From: Hypsibius dujardini
Taxonomy: Eukaryota; Tardigrada; Eutardigrada; Parachela; Hypsibiidae
NCBI GenBank assembly: GCA_001579985.1
Contig: LRSR01002823.1
Location: forward strand, 1-39,676
DNA length: 39,676 bases
Direction of reading: 5' to 3'
The position numbers and the translations under genes were made by a program. This document shows, piece by piece, positions 1-10,274 of this stretch; positions within the stretch are counted from its first letter, which is position 1; every line of letters begins with the position of its first letter. Below the pieces are notes generated by a model that saw only the letters and a program-made list of their open reading frames with translations, ran no database searches and was not told the DNA's origin.

Positions 1-721
1 TATTCCCCCGCCCCTTGTGTCCAGAAAATTTTTCAATTTAGAAGGATTTTTCCGTACATGTATCGACAAGTCCGATAGATCTTACCTCTTCGTGGACACA
101 AATTTTCTACAAAAAATCCTTGATTCTGCTTCTGATGTTCACCGTGGGACCATCGCAATGTGCTGTTATTCTTGAGCGCCTGAGGCTGCGTCTGTACCTT
201 CTGAAAACCAGAGGGGCATCAAATTATTTACCGTATGCTTGCAATCTTAAGCGACAGCTAAGCCCCGCCTGCCTCAGTTTAGCCCTGCACTCGATTGAAA
301 GTTCAATTTTATTCACTGTTCTCTGGATTTGCTGGTTTCGTACAGCTTACTCGTTGTGCTCGACTGATTGAATTTTGTCCCTATAGTGGCAACTTGATGA
401 ACGGCACTGAATAGGCACGAACCGGGTGGGTTAAAATTTACGGGTAGGGCGGAAAATTGTCCCTTGAGATTGCGAGCGTACGGTACTTACTTACCGCATC
501 CCAAATCTCCGCTAGACGTCTTCATAAGATGCCTTCTCGGACAACGTGCTAGCCCTTATTTAGTGGCACATAAGAGGAGAATCAGTTATACAAAGCCTGG
601 TGAATGGTGTTCCACAGAAGGCATCCACCCGCGTGCTATATTTATTTTACATTTTTAAGCCACAAACTGGTTTTTTTCGCCTTATTTTCATGGATTTCTT
701 TATTGGTCGTTGCCGTTACAG
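1..721. other. Probable intron of the astacin gene, no exon recognised
   Basis: This stretch precedes the acceptor at 720-721. I searched it for the HExxH zinc helix that should immediately precede GFYHEH and found none in any forward frame. The open frames present show no family pattern. Confidence 0.4.
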
Positions 722-3688
722 GTTTTTATCACGAACATTCAAGGTTGGATCGAGATGAATATGTCGACATCGACTGGTCAAGTATTAAACTTGGTAAGAC
801 GATACCATTTATTGTGAAATTGATTTAATGCGCTAAGAAGGGGTACTACTCTTATTACGTACATGCTATCTATATTCCTAAAAACACAACGCAACTTGTG
901 GCAGTTCTCTAAACTGCATCTATAATGTTTTTTGAATTATTACTTCGTTTTGTCTTTCATAGAAGGCAAAAACCAGTTCCTAGTAAAGTTTCACACGACT
1001 GCTTTCGGTGAACCCTACGACTTCGGTTCTGTTCTACATTACGGAATGTATGAATTTGCAAGACGCCCGACGGTTTGGACTATTCGACCAAAGGCAAAGT
1101 ACAGAGATCAAGTAATCGGCCAACGAGATGGGCTCAGCGCGACCGATATACGAAAAATAAATAAAATGTACAACTGCACCATACAATTAGCAGCAACCAC
1201 GCCAAAATTAGCAGGTAATTCTTAAGCTTTGTATCCCAAAAGAACTAATGACAAAATTAGTTCCTATGTTTTGTCTTTTCTCCCAAAACGAATTGGAAAC
1301 TCTAATTCAAAGCACTGTCTTTCGGCGATCGATTAAAAAAAATTGAAGTTTAGCGGGGCAATAATGAATCGACCAGCACAATTTTTCATTTATATATGTC
1401 TTAGTGTGCCTCTTTTCCGCAAATAAATAGTGATTGTTAAATCCGATTTCTGAAAAAATATATTAGTTAAATTTGCTTTCGAGATTAACTTATGTTAGAA
1501 CAAATTCATGATCACAAAGCAAAAGTGAAAAGACCATTAACGAATCCATAATTCGTGGAAAACAAAACGCAATTTTTTGTTCGCTTTTGGTAGGACTATC
1601 CACATGTACCAGCAGTACATTACATGGAATTGAATTGCAGAAAGCAAATCAAAATTGGCTTCATAATTAAATGAAATACATGTTATTTCATTTTAAAGTT
1701 CTTTCTGAATTTCGAATTGTGTTCTTCAATCAATTTTGATTTGAATCTCAACATCCTCGGCAACACATGTTCAATACATGTCAAGGTTTACGTGTTAACA
1801 ATGTTTTTGGGAAGTGATCTTGCACGGAAATATTGGTTCAAACCACAAGAACAGCCTTCAGATTCACCAAACTTTGCCACATACAATTCCAGGCAAATTG
1901 AAAGATCCCAAAAATAGTTTCTCATTTGATACTATGTGTAAATATTTTAATTGTGTTTGAATTCCGCCACCAAACCCCTCTATAATTGCCAAAAAACCGT
2001 CGATAGATCAGTGATATAATGCGGGACAATTCACTAGTGAAGTCAGTACAAATCCATATTTGAGTATCTCCAGATACATGTCCAGTTTGTTGGAAAGTTC
2101 CAAATAAAAAAGCACAGAAAACCATTTCCCGTTTCGAAGTAATCATTAACCCAAAATTAATTGACATTTAAATCAGATCGATGTAAGATGAAATCATTTT
2201 AAACCAAATTATAATATTAAATATTGTTATATTATATCGGACGTTATTTCTTTTGATGAAATTCTTAAGTAAACAAATAGTGATCACAAGCGTGTATCAC
2301 TTGTGTCACGGGTCTCCGTGTCTGACTGATGGAGAATTATATTGGGTTCCATTTTTCTACGGCCTTCATTCTACGTATTTGTTTTCATAATAAGGACTGC
2401 ATTTCTCCCGTTGTGGATTGTTCTGTGTAAAGTTGCTGGTATCAATAACTTCAAACTAGTCAATTGATGACGATAGTTTAACCAAAGAGGAATGCTGAAA
2501 TAAAACAATGGGGTGAAATCCAGTTTATTTTGCACGTTTTCCACGCCCGCTTTCAGTAAAACAGGTAATGTTTCTTGTCAAAAAAACCCCTAAATTTATT
2601 TGGGTATCATGACAGTTACTATTGACATAATTAATTATTGTTTCGAAACGTAAAATGTAATTATGCGCTTTAATTTTTCATGCATCTATTGTATAAAATG
2701 TGGCTGTGTTTGTGTTATTCAGATTTCAAAAAGTCAACTACCGATCGTCCGATGCCGACTGTATCCGAAAGTATAGTCACTTTGCTGCGAGAAGTGTCTT
2801 TGAACAGCTGTAACAAGTAGGGGGAAGAAGGTACTGGGGAGATCTCCTACATTGATGGATTACTCAAAGGGTTGAGTCTGTACTAGTGTTAGTATAAAGA
2901 TTCACCCTATACCTTCGAAGGTTTTTATAGGCGAGACTAAAATGAACAAGGGGTTGCATAGAGTAGAGTAATTGAACTAGTGTAGATTGTGCTATTCGAA
3001 GAAGTCAATTACTTCATACTGTTGGAACGACGTATCGCATTCTTTCTGTTCGGTACGTACTCTTATCAGGCTCTCTCTTTTCCTCTCTGTATGATCTCAT
3101 GCAGACGAAGGCTGCTGCATTGATAACAACAATCACTGCGGATCGGCGCTCTTGTCAAGATGCAGTCCGCGGCAGTTGTCAGCTGATACACTTTACGCTT
3201 GCGCTGAGGGGAGCGACCCGGTTCTAATTCGTAATTGTCCTGATGGGTGTCTTAGCCAGACTGAAGGCAATGACATATGCGTCAAAACCAGGATAATCTC
3301 TCAACTTGCTCCTAAAAGCAGTCTGGAAAGGGGGCACAGTCTTTTTTCTCCAGACAATAAGACCAGACTGACTATGCAGACCGACGGAAATCTTGTTTTG
3401 TCGGCAATTTCTTCTGTTGGTCAGTCTGAGACGGTTTTATGGTCCTCTGGGACTGACTTACTGACTCATTCCCCTGTGTCACTCAGTGTGCTCCCAAGCG
3501 GTGACATCATCATGCTCGGTGAATCTCCAGGCGAAATATTATGGAGATCTCGAACGGCTGGCTCCAAGTATAGTGGCTCCAGCTTATGGGTCGGTGATGG
3601 AGGGAGCCTGTGCCTCGCCCAAGATGTCACCGGGCCGTGTCTGTGGACGCCTGTTGGTAGATTAACTCCCCACAATTCTGCTTTCTGA
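722..3688 (+). CDS. Astacin-family zinc metalloprotease, 3' part, joined to a Cys-rich module and B-lectin domain
   Basis: Exons read as 722-793, 963-1214, 2723-2770 and 3105-3688; the gene begins left of the window. Exons 1 and 2 hold the C-terminal half of an astacin domain: GFYHEHSRLDRDEYV (third zinc His and the family's HEHxRxDRD signature), then GSVLHYGMYEF with the Met-turn SVxHYG, then IGQRDGLSATDIRKINKMY. The exon with the HExxH helix is not found in bases 1-720, so it should lie upstream or be lost. Exon 3 is a small Ser/Thr/Pro linker. Exon 4 begins with a Cys-rich stretch (GCCIDNNNHCG, TLYAC, NCPDGC) that I do not recognise. It then holds about 120 residues matching the bulb-lectin fold, with repeated MQTDGNLVL, VLWSSGT and ILWRSRT elements, ending at TGA 3686-3688. 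All junctions are phase compatible (split codons after one nucleotide), which supports one gene, but skipping exon 3 is equally in frame. Astacins are secreted or membrane proteases; a lectin tail could target glycans (inference). Confidence 0.65.
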
Positions 3689-3820
3689 TCCTTCGTCTTT
3701 AAACATTATGTTTTCGTTAGATCGACACGTGCACTTAAGAGACAGAGCGTCATTGTACCGTTAGCTGATTCCATGTTGACGCTTTATCTATAACGGACTT
3801 GGCAATCTAGAAGAATCAAA

Positions 3821-4141
3821 ATGCGCAATATTGACAGTTTGATAAACGTTTTGAAATGGTCTAAATGGGTGAGAAATGAGGAAATAACAAACTCGCAATC
3901 ATTTCGCCTAAAATTAGCCAGGAATGTTTCCGAACATGATTTAGGGGAGAACCACGAACCACCATCAATTTTCATCGAAAATTTGTCAAGGATAATGCCT
4001 AAGGTCGGTCTGAAAGAGAATTCAGTCGCTGCATTGATCGGAAATTTTGTTCATATTAATACAGGAGAGCATTTTCACGTTATTGTAGAACGCAATCGGT
4101 GCAGTAGAAAACGTTTATTATGGAGAAGGTCAACGTCATGA
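3821..4141 (+). other. Unassigned 106-codon open reading frame
   Basis: It starts MRNIDSLINVLKWSKWV and ends at TGA. It is hydrophilic, without signal peptide, Cys pattern or membrane segment. I recognise no family. It may be chance or an exon of an unseen gene; coding status is doubtful. Confidence 0.15.
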
Positions 4142-4988
4142 GAGTGTTCCTGTATAACAAAATCTCCTCGGACCAAACATGCGCTTGAGGAATGAGAGTT
4201 CGGTTCGTGTAATTTTGTTCAACATTTCAGTCAAAACAAATGAGAGACCGGCAGAAAAAATTAAACGTTAGCTCCAAAAGTCAACAGCTTATAGTTTTTT
4301 AAAAAACACTATCAAAAGATCTATATTTAATCCAAAAAAATTAGAAAAAATTGAAAGAGCGCGTCTCCTAGACTCATGTGGTAAACTTATGTCTCCTAGA
4401 CTCATTTAGAAAAAGAAAACTAAAATTGCGGCCCATTTAGAACGAAATAGAAAGATTTACCTGGCAACTGGCCAATATTTTTCTTCTCGAGTGTGATCAG
4501 TTTGTCTGCACTTTGGTATCTGGCTAGTGGTCAGTGAAAATATTTTTTTGAGCCTGTTATATTTTGACTCGAGATCCTAATATGATACTCGATGTAAAAT
4601 AAATGGCTATACAAACTTTTTCTCTCCATGTGATATAACTACAGCTCTAAAGCAAATGTCCATCACTCTCATTTTGCATCTTTTCTTGCTCACACATCTA
4701 CTCTCCCCCCTTCTTCCGATAAACTGTATGTTGGCAACTTAAGAGTAATGATTCTCAATTAAATCATTTTAATGTCCTGTCTGAGTCTGACATACAGTAC
4801 TTTGAAGATTCAATTTGGCAGGCATCAACATAAAATTTGCCTGATCCTTTTATTATCCCATGAAAAAAGTAATTTAAACTGTACGTAGTAAACGTTAGCC
4901 GGTTGTCTTTTCGGCAGGACAGACGCGCGTCTTTTTGCCTTCCGGCAAGGACAAGCAAACGGACGGGCATCCATCGTTGTCTACGCAC

Positions 4989-5037
4989 CAGACAGACAGA
5001 CAAAACAACAGACAAACAGACAGACAGACAGACAGAC
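4989..5037. repeat. (CAGA)n microsatellite, intergenic
   Basis: Imperfect tetranucleotide array, CAGA on the plus strand with interspersed CAAA units. It lies between the astacin-lectin and SLC6-1 genes. Confidence 0.9.
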
Positions 5038-5428
5038 GGAAAGAGAGAAAGACAAAAAGGCATTCCGTTGAATATGAAAGAAGACTAATTGGCTTCTCCT
5101 ATAATTAAGTTAGTTTACTTTTTGACTTGTGTAATATAAATTTAAAGAGCTTGTTGCGTTCATTTGTGTTATGCTTGCAAGGCATATATGGCAGCTGCTG
5201 TTTAGGTATTCCTTGATTAATTTTTAAAGGTTGACTCTAGACGGGGCATTTGGGAATTGAGATGGGCAAATAATAACCTTACTCCCTCTTTCTTTTTTGA
5301 CCATTGTATGCAATATACGGTACCGGTCTCTCAAAAAATGTATACAATAAAAAAACGGAAGGTATTTGCGTGGAATATTTCTCACTCGAATGTAGATGTG
5401 TGTTGCAGATTGAGATATAAAGAAGCTA

Positions 5429-8400
5429 TTAGGTTGGGAGAAAAGCGGGGTTGTCAAGGCCGCTTCTCATGTCATAGGCTTGACAATAGTTAGGCCCTTG
5501 TGGACGGAGACGAGTTGTCCCGTCTTGACAGTTGTATACCTCTCCACGGTCAGTACGGTTTAGTTCAATAGAGTCGCATCGGGTAGTGCCTTGCTGTCCG
5601 TAACAGTATGACAGCTCCTCTTCACGGTCTTCTAGTACTGCTGGACCCCATTCCGACGTCGGCTGGGAGGCTTGCAACAATTTCTATTCACAAACAAACA
5701 ACCAATGCATGTTAAAACTTGCCGGTTTGACTAGACTCAATGTCGGTGCACAGAAAGCACAGAGAATTCTTACATTTCGACAGGAAGTGGCAGACTGTTT
5801 GACGACACTATAGATGGCCCACTACGGAATAATCAACATTACGGGTTTATCTTTCTTTCCTCATTGTGTCTTTGTTTGTTGGCCCTTTTCTTTGGTTATT
5901 GTTTTTTTTAGTTCTTCGTTTTCGTTTCTATCGCTCTTCATTCTTTTTCTTTCTTTCGTTTTAGTTTTTTTGTCTCCGCACCGGGAGAAAGTGCGACCTA
6001 CGATTGGTATCTGAAGAATTGATGCGAGGGCCAGCAACCAACCTGAAATGAATATCTTTATTCAGTCAGAATAACTAAGGATAAAGAATAATGAGAATGT
6101 GTCTTACCAATTCCGTCTGCCCATTTTGGGTACTTGCCATCGGGATCGTTAGTTGCAAACGGTTTATAATCAGCCATAGAATAGATGAATATGAACTGAA
6201 AAAAGACAATTACAATCGATTGTTGCCTTGGGCGGGAGGTCAGCTAGGCTGCTTACCAGTAGAATGAGAGGAGCAATGATGACCCAACAGCTGCGGAAGT
6301 AGATGGAGGGTGTGTATTTCATCATAAAGTCCAAGTTATGTTGGAGACGTTTCAATCCGTAGGCCCAAAAAACGGCCAAAATCTCAAAGAACGCAATGAG
6401 GATAACCGCAAAGCCAGCGCCTAGAGGTCGGGAATGATCATTATTGGTCAATATTATTCTTTACAAAATATTTACCATAAGTGTCCATTAAATCAATGAC
6501 ATAAAGACCTCCCTGAAAGATAACACCCGGGGTTTCAATATGAACCGAAACAATTATACAAAAGACCTCGTGCAGTTTGATAAAACTTACATGGGTTATA
6601 CATGGCAATGCTAAAAGGAAGCAGACAGCGCAGCCCGCGCCAGTGACCAGGGCCTTCTTCTGCCGAAGCGATGGATACTCATCGTAGAATGCTGCAAGAT
6701 ATACCGTAGATACACACAATGCCCGCAGTTCCTTCGAAGCGGTACATTTCTCATTTTGTTTAATGACCATTTTGACCTAAATGTTGAATGGAAGGGGTAC
6801 CTGTCAAGACAGCCTCCAGCAGACCAAACTAACAAATTCAAACAAAGGCTGTCAGAGCAACATGGGGCGTGAGAAAAAGGATTTTGAGGCAAACCTCTGA
6901 ATCGAGGCCCAGTAAAAACAGCCTAAAAAGAGAAACAGCTTGTTTTAAGTTTTTAAGACGATTTGTAGATGAGTGAGCTTACATTAGGAAGAAGAGGACG
7001 GCCCATAACTGCGGCACCGGAAGCTTTGAAAGGGCTTCTGGATAAGCTGTGTGGGAAAAGGTACAAAAGTATGTTTGACAAGACGATTTTTATGCTTTTC
7101 TACTGGCTACTTATAATACCAATGAATGCCAGACCGGGTCCTCCTTTAGCGACGGTACCGATGGGAACGTCCAGCTGGAAAGCCAAATTACCGAGAACCT
7201 TCAAAGGAAACGAAATCGTTGACGCTGATTAGTGATTGATAATGGTTCATCGGATGGATGAAAGAGATCGAAGTATATCTATACCGAGAAGATGACAATA
7301 CTGGCAATGAGGCTGGTCAAGGTATCCAGGCAGCACACAATCACAGCATCCCTTGGCGGGCAAAAGACACATCCATTATCAGGAGATTGGAGGTTCATCT
7401 GTTGAAGTAGGGATTGACTAACTTGTAAACACGCATGTGAAACTTGTTATAACTCCCAAACATCATGAGAGGACCCTGCGCGACGCCGAGTGAGAAGAAG
7501 ACTTGTGCGGCAGCGCTGCGCCACACCTTCACCAAACAAACGACGTTGGTATCGGTCACACCAGGTGGAGAAAGACACAGACAGGCTTTATTTGCGTAAT
7601 TACAGTCACGTCCAGCAAGCGGTGCCATTGCGGCTTGAACAGAAAAATGATCCCCTCCACGGCTCCGTCCAGTAGAACTCCTCGGACCAGAAGAACCAGC
7701 AGAATGACGAAGGGAAAGGTCGCTGGAAAAGAACATTAACTCCTTGTACTGTGAAGTCTTTGTAGCAATACCTCCACATACAGGTAAAGTAAACGGCTTT
7801 CCCAGACGATTGAATGCCCTGTAAAAAGCAATGGAGCTTTTAACACATCTTTTCTCGAGTTTCGATATGTCCAAACGACGCCACAATTGCAGGAATGTTT
7901 TCAACTGCAATAATAGTACCGTACTCCACCTTATACAGACAGAAAAAAACAACGATCCAACAAAAAATGAGGCACCTGAAATTAAAACCTAATTATATAA
8001 TCGCCACCTTTTCTCTTGTCCCTCGAATTAATTGCATAGGTCTAAACATACAAGGCAAGCTGCCAAATGACCGGTCCAGGTTGACTCAGCGTGAAATCCC
8101 GCTCTTTTGTGCTGGATTGAAGGACGTACCTGAGCATGGAGGCAGGAAAAATAATACGTTCATGGCTCGACTGCAGTTGTTTAACTCTCGTTTGGGGTCA
8201 TTGTATTTCTCACCGTTCAAAGTACTGCTCGGGACTGGGCTGTAATTTGACCGTAACAGCGCTCAAATTTCGCCAAAGAAAACGCAAAATCGGTACAGTT
8301 CCATTCATCGCTATTGGGGATGACATTGCTCCAAGGGGAGGAGCAACGTTTGCTCGAACAAAGCACTGTTCGTTGGCCCATTCGGGATGGCACACATCCC

Positions 8401-9268
8401 AAGGAAGTCTTTCCTTCAGGAAAATGGACTTCCAAACGGCCGCCATAAAAAAGACCGTGTACGACATCAAGACATCTGTCCAAAATTGCAAACAGAAACA
8501 CACAGATATGCATAGGATTGATTTAGCCACATTGTGGCCTGGCAAATGAGTGAGGGTGTGTCCGCAGCATGTCTCTTTCAGTGTCTATCCTTTTTCCAGA
8601 TAATTTCATCTTGTTGAATTTTCTGAAGTGTCTGATAAGCTTGTATCACATATATATTTAAAAAATCTTTATGTTTGCCTTCTTTGGCTAAGAGACGTAC
8701 GTACTGTAGTAAATGGAGATGATGAGGCAGACAACACACATGGCCACGCCTACACCCGCACCCAGGGGACACATTCGCTTGAAAAGCGTCCAAGGTCCTA
8801 GCGAACTGTATTGTCCCAACGATAACTCCATGAAGTAGAGGGGCTTTCCCACCAGGAAGAGGATGATAAAGTAAGGGATCAAGAAAGCGCCTAAAACAAC
8901 AGTCGCTGTGAAAGATTATACAGACAAACAGACAGCCAGACATGAATGAACTTACCTCCTCCGTTTTGATAGGCGAGGTATGGAAATCTCCAGACATTGC
9001 CAATGCCCACAGACAGACCGACACAAGAGAGGAAGAACTCTGCTCGATTGCCCCATTGTCCGCGTTCCTTGTTGTTCCCACTGACATCGGGATTGATCGA
9101 GGAGGTGGTTTGCACTGGCTCTGCGTCTAAATTTGCTACGGACCTGTTATTGTCACGAGGATCTGTACGGGTTTGACCGCCGGAAAAAGATGCCGCAGAG
9201 GAGTCAACTTGTGGTTCTTCCTCTTGTTTAACCGAGGTACCACCTCGATGACCTTTCATATCCGCCAT
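5429..9268 (-). CDS. SLC6-family sodium-coupled transporter, copy 1 (714 aa)
   Basis: Twenty exons (minus strand): 9268-8956, 8890-8705, 8475-8214, 8129-8052, 7975-7930, 7818-7782, 7722-7604, 7526-7423, 7351-7285, 7198-7120, 7046-6983, 6922-6895, 6828-6801, 6691-6591, 6512-6476, 6420-6257, 6195-6108, 6042-6002, 5821-5774, 5683-5429. They total 2145 nt in frame. Family marks are the TM1 motif [19 protein letters not shown] (residues about 87-105), the extracellular-loop-2 cysteine pair ([15 protein letters not shown]), TM6 [21 protein letters not shown], the TM8 motif DTLTSLIAS, and [10 protein letters not shown] in TM10. A Gly sits where monoamine transporters have Asp (SERT D98), so an amino acid or amino-acid-like substrate is likely, as in invertebrate nutrient amino-acid transporters (inference). 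The long polar N-terminus (about 68 residues) and C-tail face the cytosol. The start ATG at 9268 opens the only frame reaching TM1. It is the tandem paralogue of the gene at 14649-18706. Confidence 0.92.
8918..8941. repeat. Short CAGA/CAAA tract in SLC6-1 intron 1
   Basis: Degenerate CAGACA-like units lie in the first intron. The paralogue carries a long array in the same intron. Confidence 0.7.
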
Positions 9269-10274
9269 TCAATACCGCTTGTACCTTCATAAACTGCCAA
9301 CAAAGTGGAAAATGACAGTAAGGAATGAAAGGTGTAAACTGTCAAAGTGGAGCAAGGGCTGATTGTAGTTGTGTGTAAAAGCCAACAAGCCTTTGTTTCC
9401 GTGGGACATTTACGAGTGTTGATGTTGACCATTTGAGTGTTGAAAAGAGGAGAGAAACACGGTCGTAACAATTCTCCGATTATATCGGCACAGAGTAAGC
9501 CCATAAAATGGAGCGTGATGCTGACGCCGCTGTTGGATGTATCCGGTGGTACGCAAGGGTCAATGTACAATACTCAATGCATTCTAAGAGTTTCCCATTT
9601 TGCTTGCTCACCACGGCACAGGGAGCGATCAAAATCAGACGCTATTGAAGGTTTTTCATTACCGGTAATATTATAAAAGAACATAGTCAAGAATGATTGT
9701 CGTGAAAGAAGTCCTGTATACAAAAACAAAGTGGCTTAAATATTTGCAACTGTTATGATGTACAATATTGTAATAAGTGCATGAGGATTATTAGCCAAAG
9801 GCAAAACAAATGACGGTACAGCGAACCAAAGTTCTTTACCATTTCAGGGTTCAATAAATTGCTGAATTAGGGACCTAATCCAGGAAGTCGCCCGTCGTCT
9901 TTCGATATAGAGATTGTACGGGTCGAGTTGCCACCATCCTGACTCTAGCCGTCGACGTATTCTGCCAAAAACGATCAATTATTCACCGCACAACAGCGAG
10001 AATGTGCTCGTTAACGTCATCAATCAAACAAATCTAACAAAACAGTTTTGATGAAGGAGTTTGAACAAGTGATCAGCTGAAGCGAAGCTGTTAAAGAAAA
10101 TCCATAAGCGAATTTCGGAAATTCCAACTGTATTGTCTGAGCGGTAAGACAGCCGAGCTGTCTACAATCGTAAAATGCCAATATCACAGACCAACTACAG
10201 GCCTTGCTTTTGACGAGCGTACTCTCCCTAATATAACTAGTAAATCATCCATGATGCGTCAAATGTTGATCCTG
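9269..10274. other. Intergenic gap between SLC6-1 and the ANF-receptor gene
   Basis: No coding exon is recognised. In particular, no kinase-homology or guanylate-cyclase exons follow the receptor gene here. There is a small perfect hairpin near 10149-10165 (agacagc cga gctgtct). Confidence 0.5.

Larger units (their letters stand above)
3689..5428. other. Intergenic gap between the astacin-lectin gene and the first SLC6 gene
   Basis: It contains an open frame at 3821-4141 (+), described separately, a 15-bp direct repeat (gtctcctagactcat) near 4364 and 4390, and a CAGA array at 4989-5037. A candidate AATAAA lies near 4600. Nothing else is recognised. Confidence 0.5.

Noticed and set aside
10135-10175. 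tRNA-like hairpin (agacagc cga gctgtct with an outer attgt/acaat pairing)
   Set aside because: No cloverleaf, no T-arm or A/B box pattern; only a short stem.
9269-10274. Search for guanylate-cyclase or kinase-homology exons after the ANF-receptor gene
   Set aside because: None of the conserved cyclase or kinase motifs appear on either strand.
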